NCBI GenBank assembly: GCA_964500415.1
Contig: CAZCOB010000006.1
Span: 16,302 to 80,301 of the forward strand
Source: JAFGPF01 sp964500415
Lineage (GTDB): Bacteria > Chloroflexota > Dehalococcoidia > Dehalococcoidales > RBG-16-60-22
DNA length: 64,000 nt
Reading direction: 5' to 3'
A program made the position numbers and the translations under genes. Under the pieces are notes generated by a model, which searched no databases, was not told the DNA's origin, and saw only the letters and a program-made list of their open reading frames with translations. How positions within the stretch are numbered: the stretch's first letter is position 1; each line of letters begins with the position of its first letter. This document shows, piece by piece, positions 1 through 8,048 of the stretch.

Positions 1-1
1 T

Positions 2-1039
2 ATCGTTATGGGGGAGATTACCACCAGTTGCTATGTCGATGTACCTGAAATAGTGAGGAACGTCGTCCGCGATATCGGTTATACCCGGCCCGAATACGGG
101 TTCGACTACCAGTCCATGGGGGTCATGGTATCCATCAAGGAGCAGTCCACCGATATCGACATGGGAGTGAGCAAGTCGTTAGAGGTTAAAGAAGGTGAAG
201 GCACTAACGACCTTGATAAAATCGGTGCCGGCGACCAGGGCATGATGGTCGGCTTCGCCTGCAACGAGACCCCGGAGCTGATGCCCCTGCCCATCTCGCT
301 GGCCCACAGGCTCTGCCGGCGCCTGGCGCAGGTCAGGAAGGAAGAGATAGTGAAGTACCTCCGCCCGGACGGTAAGTCGCAGGTGACCGTGGAATACGAC
401 AAGAGCGTTCCGAAGCGCATCGTAAATGTCGTTATCGGCGCTCAACATGACGATAATGTCGGCCTGGAGCGGATTGAAAAAGATATTATAAAAAATGTTA
501 TTAATGAGGTGCTCCCGGCCGATTTGACTGGCAATGATACCAAATATTACGTGAACGGCACCGGCCGGTTCGTCGTCGGCGGCCCGGTATCGGATACTGG
601 TTTTACCGGGCGCAAGATAATCGTCGATACGTACGGGGGCGCAGCCCGGCACGGTGGCGGGGCCTTTTCCGGCAAAGACTGCACCAAGGTGGACCGCTCG
701 GCGTCTTACATGGCGCGGTACATTGCCAAGAACGTGGTGGCCGCCGGACTGGCCGACCGCCTGGAAATACAAATAGCTTATGTCATCGGCAAAGCCCACC
801 CGCTTTCCGTATCTATTGAGGCATTTGGCACCAACAAAGTAGAAAACCAGGTGATTAAAGACCTGATTAACAGGCACTTCGACCTCCGATCGGGGGCTAT
901 CATCCGGGACTTCGACCTGCGCCGTCCCATCTACCGCCAGACAGCTACCTACGGGCACTTCGGCCGCGAAGACCTCGACCTGCCTTGGGAAAAGACGGAC
1001 AGGGCGGAGATACTGAGGAAAGAGGGGGTGGGGAGATAA
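2..1039 (+). CDS. metK: S-adenosylmethionine synthetase, 5'-truncated by window edge
   Basis: Makes S-adenosylmethionine from methionine and ATP in the cytosol. The frame is open from base 2 and reads Ile-Val-Met-Gly-Glu-Ile-Thr-Thr. By comparison with E. coli MetK recalled from memory, about 50 N-terminal residues lie outside the window, so the ATG at 8 is internal and is not the start. Family signatures are visible: GEITTS at the beginning, the GAGDQG hexapeptide about 70 residues in, the glycine-rich GGAARHGGGAFSGKD loop, DRSASYMARYIAKN, and the C-terminal YGHFGRE followed by PWEKTD. Those motifs span the middle and C-terminal domains, so the visible part appears intact. It ends just before a hairpin repeat at 1038-1206. 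Confidence 0.96.
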   Translation: MVMGEITTSCYVDVPEIVRNVVRDIGYTRPEYGFDYQSMGVMVSIKEQSTDIDMGVSKSLEVKEGEGTNDLDKIGAGDQGMMVGFACNETPELMPLPISLAHRLCRRLAQVRKEEIVKYLRPDGKSQVTVEYDKSVPKRIVNVVIGAQHDDNVGLERIEKDIIKNVINEVLPADLTGNDTKYYVNGTGRFVVGGPVSDTGFTGRKIIVDTYGGAARHGGGAFSGKDCTKVDRSASYMARYIAKNVVAAGLADRLEIQIAYVIGKAHPLSVSIEAFGTNKVENQVIKDLINRHFDLRSGAIIRDFDLRRPIYRQTATYGHFGREDLDLPWEKTDRAEILRKEGVGR

Positions 1040-1206
1040 AATCCCCCTTTAATCCCCCTTTTTCAAAGGGGGACAATACTTCTTGAATAATGGGTCGTCT
1101 CCCTTTGGTAAAGGGAGACCGAGAGGGATTTTTGGGTGGTATGGGTGGGGAAAATTTAAGAGCTAAGCCGCAGGAGATGCGAGGGAGGCCGGGTGGGAAA
1201 AGATAG
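1038..1206 (+). repeat. Dispersed hairpin repeat, copy A
   Basis: Intergenic element starting right after the metK stop. It contains TCCCCCTTT-TTC-AAAGGGGGA (9-bp stem), a second related hairpin CTCCCTTT-GGT-AAAGGGAG, then GCTAAGCCGC and GGGTGGGAAAAGATA. The same blocks in the same order occur on the opposite strand at 48777-48880, so this is a repeat family and not only a terminator. The first hairpin could still act as a terminator for metK, but no T-run follows it. Confidence 0.65.
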
Positions 1207-1271
1207 ACACGGGGCCTGTAACGGCGTAAAATATCTCTGAGTTCTGATATATTATTTGGGGGGTGTTTCAT

Positions 1272-1567
1272 ATGTCATCCCATGAAATGTCAGAAGAAGA
1301 GATTTACCAGATAGCCAGAAAGAGGGTCGAGGAGAAGAAGGGTTTTATTCCCACCTTGTCGCCTATATTCTTGTAAACGTTATTCTCATAATTATATGGG
1401 CGTTCACCACGCCGGGTGGGTTTCCCTGGTTCGTCTTTCCCCTCTGCGGCTGGGGTATCGGCATCCTGTTCCACGGCCTGGGTGTTTTCGTGTTCAATAA
1501 GGAGACCGGATGGGAAAGAAAAGAGATAGAAAAAGAAGCGGAGAGGCTGAGGAAGAGCGGGAAATAA
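1272..1567 (+). pseudogene. 2TM-domain membrane protein gene with a one-base frameshift
   Basis: ATG at 1272 begins a reading frame with an acidic, helical N-terminus (MSSHEMSEEEIYQIARKRV) that runs to Glu-Lys-Lys-Gly-Phe and then hits a stop at about 1374. In the frame one base back, from 1340, it continues as GFYSHLVAYILVNVI, IIWAFTTPGGFPWF, a Gly/Trp-rich second hydrophobic stretch and a charged tail, ending in TAA at 1565-1567. Joined, this is a protein of about 98 residues with the layout of the bacterial 2TM domain family: an amphipathic N-terminus, RVEEKKGFYxH, and two membrane helices. The shift lies at the TTTT run 1343-1346 and is best explained by loss of one T. It may be a true pseudogene or an assembly error. 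The role of the family is unknown. Confidence 0.7.
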
Positions 1568-1668
1568 TAAACAAAGCGAAAATAGGGGTGTCCCCTCATA
1601 TCTATTCCTCCCTACCACCCTTACGGGAAAAGAAGCGGGGGCGTAAAATAGCGCAGGGGGTGAGGTAG

Positions 1669-3099
1669 ATAAAGAAAGCAAATCCCATCAAATTCGGCAC
1701 CGACGGCTGGCGGGCAATCATCGGCGAGGACTACACATTCGATAATGTCCGCTACTGCGCGCAGGGCGTGGCCGACTACCTTAAAAAGGCCGGGCTGGCC
1801 GGACGCGGACTGGTTATCGGCTACGATACGCGTTTCGCCTCCGAGGACTTCGCCGCCGCCGCCGCCGAGGTCGTTGCCGGCAACGGCATCAAGGTATACC
1901 TCTGCCCGAAACCAGCGCCCACACCGGTCGTCAGCTACGGCGTCCTGGCCAAAGAGGCCGGCGGCGCTATCATCATCACCGCCAGCCATAATCCGGGTAT
2001 CTGGAACGGCTTTAAGTATAAGAACGAGCATGGTTCCAGCGCCCCGGACGAAGTTACCTCTAAAATAGTGGCATTACTCTCCAGAGCGTACGATACCGGG
2101 GAGGTCAACCGGCTACCCTTGGATGAAGCTAAAAAGCGGGGGATGGTGGAGGATACCGACCTTGAGCCGGTATATTTCAAGCAGATTGCGAAGCTTATCG
2201 ACCTTGATAAACTGCGTAACGCCGGACTGAAGCTGGTTATCGACCCCATGTACGGCGCCGGGGCCGGCTATCTGGCGAAGGCACTGGGGGGAGGCAACAA
2301 TCAGCTTATCGAAATAAATGGTGAGAGAAATCCGCTCTTTCCCGGCCTCAGGCCGGAGCCGATTCCCCCAAATCTGGATGGACTGTCGGTGGTTGTCAGG
2401 GAGCAAAAGGCGGACGCCGGACTGGCCACCGACGGTGATGCCGACCGCATGGGTATCGTCGACGAAAAGGGCGATTTTATCACGCAGCTTCAGGTCTTTG
2501 CGCTGCTCTGCCTCTATTTGCTGGAAGTGCGCGGTGAACGCGGTCCCATCATCAAGACGCTGACCACCACGAGCATGTCTTACCGGCTCGGCGAGCTTTT
2601 TAACGTGCCGGTGTACGAGACGGCGGTGGGCTTCAAGTATGTGGCGCCGCTGATGATGGCGGAAAATGCCCTTATCGGCGGGGAGGAGAGCGGCGGCTAC
2701 GGCTTCCGCGGGCATGTCGCCGAGCGTGACGGCATCCTGGCAAGCCTCTATTTCCTCGATTTCATGGTAAAGACGGGCAAAAAGCCGTCCGAGCTTATCG
2801 ATTACCTCTACAGCAAGGTGGGGCCTCATTACTACAGGCGTGTTGACATAAAGTTCGATGAAAAAAAGAGTAAGTCGGTAGTGGACCGTGTTCGTGGCTA
2901 TGCTCCGGATTCTATTGATAATGTGAAGGTACTGAAAATCGATACCACGGACGGTTTCCGTTACAATCTGGCGGACAATACCTGGCTGCTCATCAGGTTT
3001 TCCGGCACCGAGCCCCTGCTGCGTGTTTATACCGAGACCGATTCTCCGGAACGCGTGGAAAGACTACTCAAGCTCGGCCGGGAAATAGCCGGGGTTTAA
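1669..3099 (+). CDS. Phosphoglucomutase/phosphomannomutase (alpha-D-phosphohexomutase)
   Basis: Interconverts hexose 1- and 6-phosphates. About 476 residues with all four family motifs: the phosphoserine loop TASHNPGIWNGFKYKN (Ser near residue 106), the metal site DGDADRMGIVD, the sugar-binding GGEESGGYGFRGH, and the phosphate-binding RFSGTEPLLRVYTE near the C-terminus. The conserved N-terminus (IKFGTDGWRAIIGEDYTF) lies upstream of the first ATG, GTG or TTG in frame (GTG 1768). The frame is closed by TAG at 1666, and the only start-like codon after it is ATA at 1669, four bases after a GAGG. The next gene has almost the same leader, ending gaggtagatATG, so either ATA is used or a base was lost here. 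Substrate choice between glucose and mannose phosphates cannot be read from the sequence. The phosphohexose isomerase gene lies downstream. Confidence 0.9.
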   Translation: MKKANPIKFGTDGWRAIIGEDYTFDNVRYCAQGVADYLKKAGLAGRGLVIGYDTRFASEDFAAAAAEVVAGNGIKVYLCPKPAPTPVVSYGVLAKEAGGAIIITASHNPGIWNGFKYKNEHGSSAPDEVTSKIVALLSRAYDTGEVNRLPLDEAKKRGMVEDTDLEPVYFKQIAKLIDLDKLRNAGLKLVIDPMYGAGAGYLAKALGGGNNQLIEINGERNPLFPGLRPEPIPPNLDGLSVVVREQKADAGLATDGDADRMGIVDEKGDFITQLQVFALLCLYLLEVRGERGPIIKTLTTTSMSYRLGELFNVPVYETAVGFKYVAPLMMAENALIGGEESGGYGFRGHVAERDGILASLYFLDFMVKTGKKPSELIDYLYSKVGPHYYRRVDIKFDEKKSKSVVDRVRGYAPDSIDNVKVLKIDTTDGFRYNLADNTWLLIRFSGTEPLLRVYTETDSPERVERLLKLGREIAGV

Positions 3100-3109
3100 G
3101 CGGGGAGTC

Positions 3110-3135
3110 AAAGAGGGGCGAAGCCCCTCTTTTTT
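3110..3135 (+). terminator. Intrinsic terminator after the phosphohexomutase gene
   Basis: AGAGGGGC-GAA-GCCCCTCT forms a perfect 8-bp stem at 3112-3130, extended by flanking A:T pairs and followed by TTTTT. It sits 10 bases past the stop codon and so separates the mutase from the isomerase gene downstream, although both point the same way. Confidence 0.85.
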
Positions 3136-3146
3136 AAAATCTTCCT

Positions 3147-3166
3147 CCTCTCCTTGTCAGGAGAGG
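3147..3166 (+). repeat. C/G-rich hairpin upstream of the isomerase gene
   Basis: CCTCTCCT-TGTC-AGGAGAGG is a perfect 8-bp stem-loop about 24 bases before the isomerase ATG. It lies between the terminator and the Shine-Dalgarno region, so it would sit in the leader of any transcript reading through. Its function is unknown. Confidence 0.5.
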
Positions 3167-3189
3167 GGGACACAGGGGGAGAGGTAGAT

Positions 3190-4257
3190 ATGAACAAAAT
3201 CAATCTCGACGACGTGAAAATATACCAGCAGCAAGACCCTGATGGGATGCTGGCACGCATTAAAGAACTCCCCGTGCAGTGCCAGCAGGCGTGGCAGGCA
3301 GCCATGGACTTTAAGCTGCCTGCTGATTATTCAAAGGTTGATAAGGTGGTTGTCCTGGGGATGGGCGGCTCGGCTATCGGCGGCGACCTGGTCCGGAGCC
3401 TGGTGCAGGCGGAGTCGAAGATACCCGTAATCGTCCACCGTGATTACGGCCTGCCGGCTTTCGTCGATGAAAAAACGCTGTTGATTGCCTCCAGTTATTC
3501 CGGCAATACCGAAGAAACGCTATCAGGATTCGAGCCGGCCCTGAAGACCAGGGCTAAAAAGCTGGCCATGACCACCGGCGGTAAGCTAAAGGAGATGGCG
3601 ATAGCCAATAATGTCCCGGTGTTCAAGATTGAATATAGAGCGCAGCCCCGCGCCGCCTTGGGTTTCAGCTTCCTGCCTACCCTCGGTGTTTTACAGAAAT
3701 TAGGCTTCCTCAAAGAAAAGTCGGCGGATGTTACCGAGACGGTAAAGGTGCTGGAGTCGCTATCGGCAAGGCTGGATGAGAAATCGCCGCTCGCCAATAA
3801 TCCCGCCAAGCAACTGGCGCAGCGTCTTTATGGTTCCCTGCCGGTGGTTTACGGCGCGGGCATCGCCGCCGAGGCGGCCCACCGCTGGAAGACCCAGATT
3901 AACGAAAACGGCAAGGCCTGGGGGTTTTACGAGTTATTCCCGGAGCTCAACCATAATGCGACGGTCGGCTACCCGTTCCCCGGAGAACTGGCGAAAAATA
4001 TCAGGGTTATCCTGCTGCGGTCGCCCCTGTTCAACGAGCGCGTCAAGCTCCGCTACGACGTTACCTGCGAGCTTCTTAAAAAGGCCGGGGTGGCGTACGA
4101 GTTCGTGGACAGCGAGGGTAAAAGCGAGCTGAGCCAGATGATGAGCCTGGTAATGATAGGTGACTTTACCAGCTATTACCTGGCCATTCTCTATGGCATC
4201 GACCCGTCACCCGTCGAGGTCATCAATTATCTAAAGGAGCAGCTGGCGAAAGGGTAG
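3190..4257 (+). CDS. Bifunctional phosphoglucose/phosphomannose isomerase
   Basis: Cytosolic sugar isomerase that interconverts fructose 6-phosphate with glucose 6-phosphate, and in this family also mannose 6-phosphate. 355 residues, a normal length for the short archaeal/bacterial PGI/PMI family and well below classical Pgi. SIS-fold motifs are visible: VVLGMGGSAIGGDLV near residue 50, ASSYSGNTEETLS near residue 100, and ELNHNATVGYPF, carrying a Glu and a His in the expected catalytic region. ATG 3190 was chosen over the in-frame TTG 3154 because GAGAGG lies five bases upstream of it. Paired with the phosphohexomutase, it suggests a route for moving hexose phosphates between glycolysis and sugar-nucleotide synthesis. 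Confidence 0.9.
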   Translation: MNKINLDDVKIYQQQDPDGMLARIKELPVQCQQAWQAAMDFKLPADYSKVDKVVVLGMGGSAIGGDLVRSLVQAESKIPVIVHRDYGLPAFVDEKTLLIASSYSGNTEETLSGFEPALKTRAKKLAMTTGGKLKEMAIANNVPVFKIEYRAQPRAALGFSFLPTLGVLQKLGFLKEKSADVTETVKVLESLSARLDEKSPLANNPAKQLAQRLYGSLPVVYGAGIAAEAAHRWKTQINENGKAWGFYELFPELNHNATVGYPFPGELAKNIRVILLRSPLFNERVKLRYDVTCELLKKAGVAYEFVDSEGKSELSQMMSLVMIGDFTSYYLAILYGIDPSPVEVINYLKEQLAKG

Positions 4258-4265
4258 GGGGGTAT

Positions 4266-4301
4266 AAAAAACCGGAAGCATGGAAAAACCACACTCCCGG
4301 T
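4266..4301 (-). terminator. Intrinsic terminator of the ribosomal protein operon
   Basis: On the - strand, 13 bases (ACCGGGAGTGTGG) pair with CCATGCTTCCGGT across a TTTTT loop, with three G-U wobbles, and are followed directly by six T. It sits 30 bases past the rpsI stop. Read on the + strand, there is no T-run, so it serves the ribosomal operon and not the isomerase gene. Confidence 0.85.
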
Positions 4302-4330
4302 CCGTAGTTCCCCTTTTGAATTATGAGCTT

Positions 4331-4726
4331 CTAACGCTTGGTGTACTGAGGCGCCTTGCGGGCTCTCCTGAGGCCGGGTTTCTTCCGCTCTTTGGCCCGG
4401 GCGTCACGCGTCAGCAGGCCGTTCTGTCGCAGTATCGGCTTGAAACGCTCGTCGGCGCGTACCAGGGCGCGGGAGATACCGTGAGCGATAGCGCCGCTCT
4501 GGCCGCCGATGCCTCCGCCTTCCACCTTGATGACCGCATTATACTTATCGGTGCTCTCGGTAGCGATGAACGGCTGCATAATGGTATGCTGGTGCTCCAG
4601 GGCGGGGAAACGTTCTTCGTAGGGCGTGCCGTTGACAATGATGGCGCCGTTTCCCGTCGTAAGTTTAACCCGCGCTACCGCCGTCTTCCGGCGGCCTGTC
4701 CCGTAGAAATAGCTCTGTTTATCCAT
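4331..4726 (-). CDS. rpsI: 30S ribosomal protein S9
   Basis: Small-subunit protein whose C-terminal tail reaches toward the P-site tRNA. 131 residues. The diagnostic parts are YFYGTGRRKTAVARVKL at the N-terminus, a central GGIGGQSGAIAHGISRAL, and a basic end, KKPGLRRARKAPQYTKR, with the universal Lys-Arg terminus. It is the last gene of the operon, 15 bases after rplM, the usual L13-S9 pairing. Confidence 0.97.
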   Translation of the reverse strand: MDKQSYFYGTGRRKTAVARVKLTTGNGAIIVNGTPYEERFPALEHQHTIMQPFIATESTDKYNAVIKVEGGGIGGQSGAIAHGISRALVRADERFKPILRQNGLLTRDARAKERKKPGLRRARKAPQYTKR

Positions 4727-4741
4727 ATAGGTCCTGTCCCT

Positions 4742-5179
4742 TTATTTTGTTTCCTTCTTTATATCAACATTAATCTGCGATGCGTGTGGATGTTCCGCGC
4801 CGGCATAGACCCGCAGTCTTTTTCTCATCCGGGCGCCCAGTCGGGTGTGGGGTAACATACCGTTAACGGCATGCTCCAGGGCACGTGTCGGGTGCTGCTC
4901 CATCAGCTTCTCCAGGCTGATGCTCCTGAATCCGCCGGGATACCCCGAGTGCCGGTAATACATCTTCTGCTCCGCCTTCTTGCCGGTGAAGCGTACCTTT
5001 TCGGCATTAATTACCACGACGAAATCCCCCGTGTCCTGGCCGGGGGTGTACTCGGGCTTGTGTTTTCCCATTAGCAGACGGGCTGCCCGTACGGACAACC
5101 TGCCCAGAGTCTTGTCGGCGGCGTCAATCAAATGCCAGTCCCGTTTAATATCGGCCGGTTTGGCCGTATAAGTTTTCAT
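4742..5179 (-). CDS. rplM: 50S ribosomal protein L13
   Basis: Large-subunit assembly protein of 145 residues. It starts MKTYTAKPADIKRDWHLID, and DKTLGRLSVRAARLLMGKHK and GDFVVVINAEKVRFTGKK are typical L13 blocks. The ATG at 5179 was chosen over the longer frame to 5290: the extra 37 residues are the out-of-frame end of truA and have no family match, while 5179 overlaps the truA stop as ATGA, which implies translational coupling. Confidence 0.97.
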   Translation of the reverse strand: MKTYTAKPADIKRDWHLIDAADKTLGRLSVRAARLLMGKHKPEYTPGQDTGDFVVVINAEKVRFTGKKAEQKMYYRHSGYPGGFRSISLEKLMEQHPTRALEHAVNGMLPHTRLGARMRKRLRVYAGAEHPHASQINVDIKKETK

Positions 5180-5937
5180 ATTGCGTCTCCCTCGAACGGA
5201 CCCGGATAGTTTACGTGCATCAGGCATAGCCCGCAGGCCGGTGCGGTTGGCCCGGCCAGGCCGGGAGTTTTGGCTTCGACCATTTTGCAAAACTCGTCAA
5301 CTGTCATTTTACCCTGGCCGACTTTGACCAGCGAGCCGACCGTATTGCGTACCTGGTGGGGTAAAAAGGAATCGGCTACCATATCCAGAATAATCATGTC
5401 ACCGTCTCTTGTTAATTCCGCTTCAAATACATCCCTCACCGTTCTCTTCCTCCGGGCGGTTTCGGCGCTGGAAACGAAAGAAGCAAAGTCGTGCCTGCCG
5501 ACGAGCGCCCGGCAGGCCCGGTTCATCGCCTCGATATCCAGATTTTCTACAACCCGCCAGGAGAAGTCCTGCCTTAGCGGCGAGGGCGTCGGGCTGTTCA
5601 ATATAGAGTATTTATACTCGCGGCTGACAGCCCTGCGCCTGACATCGAAAGAATCGTCCGGCCGGTAAGCCTCTTTGACCGCAATATCCCGTGGCAGGTA
5701 GTGGTTCAGCCCATCGATAAAGGACTTCAAAGGCAAAGCCGAGTCCGTCCTGAAGCTGGCTACCTGCCCCCTGGCATGTACGCCGGCATCGGTTCGGCTA
5801 GCCGCCTTAATTCTTATCCTTTCTCCGGTTAGCTCTTTCAATGCTTTCTCTATTTCTCCCTGTATTGTCGGTGCGTTGGACTGCCACTGTGAGCCGTGGT
5901 AGCCGGTGCCGTTATATTCCACAATCAGTACCACCAT
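5176..5937 (-). CDS. truA: tRNA pseudouridine(38-40) synthase
   Basis: Converts uridines 38-40 in the anticodon stem-loop of many tRNAs to pseudouridine. 253 residues, full length. The catalytic Asp is in ASRTDAGVHARGQVASF near residue 50. YNGTGYHGSQWQ at the start and DSFLPHQVRNTVGSLVKVG near the C-terminus are family signatures. It lies between rplQ and rplM, a placement common in Gram-positive and Chloroflexota genomes. Confidence 0.96.
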   Translation of the reverse strand: MVVLIVEYNGTGYHGSQWQSNAPTIQGEIEKALKELTGERIRIKAASRTDAGVHARGQVASFRTDSALPLKSFIDGLNHYLPRDIAVKEAYRPDDSFDVRRRAVSREYKYSILNSPTPSPLRQDFSWRVVENLDIEAMNRACRALVGRHDFASFVSSAETARRKRTVRDVFEAELTRDGDMIILDMVADSFLPHQVRNTVGSLVKVGQGKMTVDEFCKMVEAKTPGLAGPTAPACGLCLMHVNYPGPFEGDAI

Positions 5938-5943
5938 GCATCA

Positions 5944-6297
5944 CTACTTGACCAGTTCCAGCTGTACCATAGGAGCGCCGTCACCCAGCCTGGAGTCCAG
6001 TTTAACAAGGCGGGTATAGCCGCCGGGTCGTTCTTTATACCTCGGTCCCAGCTCGGCGAATATCTTCTCGGTTACTTTTTTATCCATGATAAATGATAGC
6101 GCCTGGCGGTAGGAGTTGAGTCCACTCTTCTTACCCAGAGTAATCATCTTCTCGGCCAAGCCGCGTACTTCCTTGGCCTTGGCCTCGGTGGTAACAATTT
6201 TCTCGTGTTTCAGCAGGTCTGTAACCAGGTTGCGGTATAATGCCTTCCGGTGACCGGAAGGCCTGCCCAGATGTCTGCCAGCTATCTTGTGCCTCAT
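5944..6297 (-). CDS. rplQ: 50S ribosomal protein L17
   Basis: 117 residues. MRHKIAGRHLGRPSGHRKAL is the canonical L17 N-terminus, and the middle (TTEAKAKEVRGLAEKMI) and end (RLGDGAPMVQLELVK) also match. Its ATG overlaps the rpoA stop by four bases, so the two are probably translated together. Confidence 0.97.
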   Translation of the reverse strand: MRHKIAGRHLGRPSGHRKALYRNLVTDLLKHEKIVTTEAKAKEVRGLAEKMITLGKKSGLNSYRQALSFIMDKKVTEKIFAELGPRYKERPGGYTRLVKLDSRLGDGAPMVQLELVK

Positions 6298-7382
6298 ATC
6301 TGTGGTTCTCCGTGTTCAGATTCTTCTTGGTCGGGTTCTTCAACTGCGGGCGTCTCACCGGTATCTTCAACTACGTCAGCCTGGGATGCTTTACTCTCGC
6401 CATCGGGCTGACTTCCTTCTTCCTCTTCCTCCTCTGCTTCATCGGATTCAACTTTAGGATTGAGCGAAAGCCCTATCGAAGCGAGGCGGTCTTCTATCTC
6501 CTGGTAGGATTTCTGCCCGAAGTTCCTCAGTTTGAGCAGTTCCTTGCTCCCCTTGCCGATAAGCTCGCCGACGGTGGTGATGTTGCTGCGCCTCAGGCAG
6601 TTCATAGTGCGGACAGAAAGGTCCAACTGCTCTACGGGCATATTATATTTCTCGTCGGGGATGGACATGCGGATAAGCCGCTCTTCGGCCTTCATCTGGG
6701 AAATCTTGACATACTCGACGAAGGGCGTGAGCTGTTCTATCAAAATGCCGGCGGCATTGCTCACGGCTTCTATCGGCGACGTGGTTCCGTCCGTCCAGAC
6801 ATCCAGGCATAAACGCTCGCGGCTGGTCTCCCGCCCGAGGTGAGTCGGCTCTACGGTGTAATTGATCTTGCGTATCGGTGTGAAAATGGCGTCGACGGGA
6901 ATCGTTCCTACCGTGGTATTATCGGTAGACTCGGCGGTCCTGAAGCCCATTCCCAGTTCCACGTCGAACTCAACGTAAAATTTGCTGCTGGCGTCGTTGA
7001 TAGTGACCAGGCAAAGTTCCGGGTTGGTTATCTCGAAATCGGCCGATGGTTTAATATCGGACGCGCAAACACGTCCCTCGCCTTCGTATTCCAGTACCAG
7101 CGTACCACCACGGTCGGAGAGGGGTTTCAGCCTTAGCTCTTTTACATTGAGTAAAAATTCCATGACATCTTCCTTGGTATTAGGGATAACCGTGAACTCG
7201 TGCTGGACTCCTTCGATTCTCACCTGAGTTATAGCTGCTCCAGGAAGATATCCAATCAACACGCGGCGCAAAGAGTTGCCCAGAGTGATACCGAATCCCT
7301 TCTCCAATGGTTCGGCGACGAACCGCCCGTAATTTCCCTCTTGCTCGGTACATTCAATTTTTGGGACTAATAGTCCAGCCAA
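6294..7382 (-). CDS. rpoA: RNA polymerase alpha subunit with acidic C-terminal tail
   Basis: Alpha subunit, the scaffold of RNA polymerase. 362 residues. The N-terminal assembly domain holds EKGFGITLGNSLRRVLIGYLPG and GRVCASDIKP; the C-terminal DNA-binding domain follows from about residue 245 (LDLSVRTMNCLRRSNITTVG, then LLKLRNFGQKSYQEI). Unusually, after the normal end (SIGLSLNP) there are about 55 more residues very rich in Glu and Asp (DEAEEEEEEGSQPD and onward). The start is TTG at 7382, seven bases after a strong AAGGAGG; the sequence after it (MAGLLVPKIEC) fits the family N-terminus, and no ATG fits as well. Confidence 0.96.
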   Translation of the reverse strand: MAGLLVPKIECTEQEGNYGRFVAEPLEKGFGITLGNSLRRVLIGYLPGAAITQVRIEGVQHEFTVIPNTKEDVMEFLLNVKELRLKPLSDRGGTLVLEYEGEGRVCASDIKPSADFEITNPELCLVTINDASSKFYVEFDVELGMGFRTAESTDNTTVGTIPVDAIFTPIRKINYTVEPTHLGRETSRERLCLDVWTDGTTSPIEAVSNAAGILIEQLTPFVEYVKISQMKAEERLIRMSIPDEKYNMPVEQLDLSVRTMNCLRRSNITTVGELIGKGSKELLKLRNFGQKSYQEIEDRLASIGLSLNPKVESDEAEEEEEEGSQPDGESKASQADVVEDTGETPAVEEPDQEESEHGEPQI

Positions 7383-7406
7383 TGAATTGCCTCCTTGTCA
7401 GTTGCG

Positions 7407-8036
7407 CTATCGTGAGTAGTATTCGACGATTGCCTTGCCGTCGAACCTGGCATCAACCTCTTCGGGCGTGGGTAAAGACAGGACCTGCCCGACCATGTTT
7501 TGCCTGTCCAGGCTCAGCCAGTTCAGGACGGTTCTGGATTCGATTTCCTGAGCCAGCTGTTTATAATACTCAGTCTTCTGGCTGCCCTCTCGCCAGCTGA
7601 TGGTATCACCTTCTTGAACCAGAGCGGAAGGGATATTGGTCTTGCGTCCGTTGAGCATGATATGCCCGTGCCGTACCAGCTGGCGTGCCTGGGGGCGTGA
7701 ATCGGCAAAGCCCAGCCGGTATACCACGTTATCCAGGCGCCTCTCCAGCAGCACCAGAAGATTCTCACCCGTAATACCCGCCTGTTTCTCCGCGAGGGAG
7801 AAGGTCTTCCGGAACTGCCTTTCCAAGGTTCCATAGGTATAGCGGGCTTTCTGTTTTTCGCGTAGCTGTAGAGCGCGGTCGGAGAATCTCCGCCGTCGCC
7901 GCGTGGTCCCCTGCCCCGGCGGTTTCGGTCTTTTGTCAACGGCGCATTTAGGTGTAAAGCAGCGGGCCCCCTTTAGAAAGAGTTTTTCACCGCTGCGCCG
8001 ACATAAACGGCATACTGCTCCAGTATATCTTGCCAT
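7407..8036 (-). CDS. rpsD: 30S ribosomal protein S4 (zinc-binding form)
   Basis: Primary 16S rRNA binding protein, which in many bacteria also represses translation of its own operon. 209 residues. It has the N-terminal four-cysteine zinc site (VCRLCRRSGEKLFLKGARC then PKCAV) that marks the C+ version, and the S4 RNA-binding domain near residues 98-160 (RRLDNVVYRLGFADSRPQAR, VRHGHIMLNG). Confidence 0.97.
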   Translation of the reverse strand: MARYTGAVCRLCRRSGEKLFLKGARCFTPKCAVDKRPKPPGQGTTRRRRRFSDRALQLREKQKARYTYGTLERQFRKTFSLAEKQAGITGENLLVLLERRLDNVVYRLGFADSRPQARQLVRHGHIMLNGRKTNIPSALVQEGDTISWREGSQKTEYYKQLAQEIESRTVLNWLSLDRQNMVGQVLSLPTPEEVDARFDGKAIVEYYSR

Positions 8037-8048
8037 GTTTTTCCCCTT

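Noticed and set aside
179..958. 259-codon - strand frame opposite metK
   Set aside because: Antisense to an intact conserved enzyme, with no recognisable domain.
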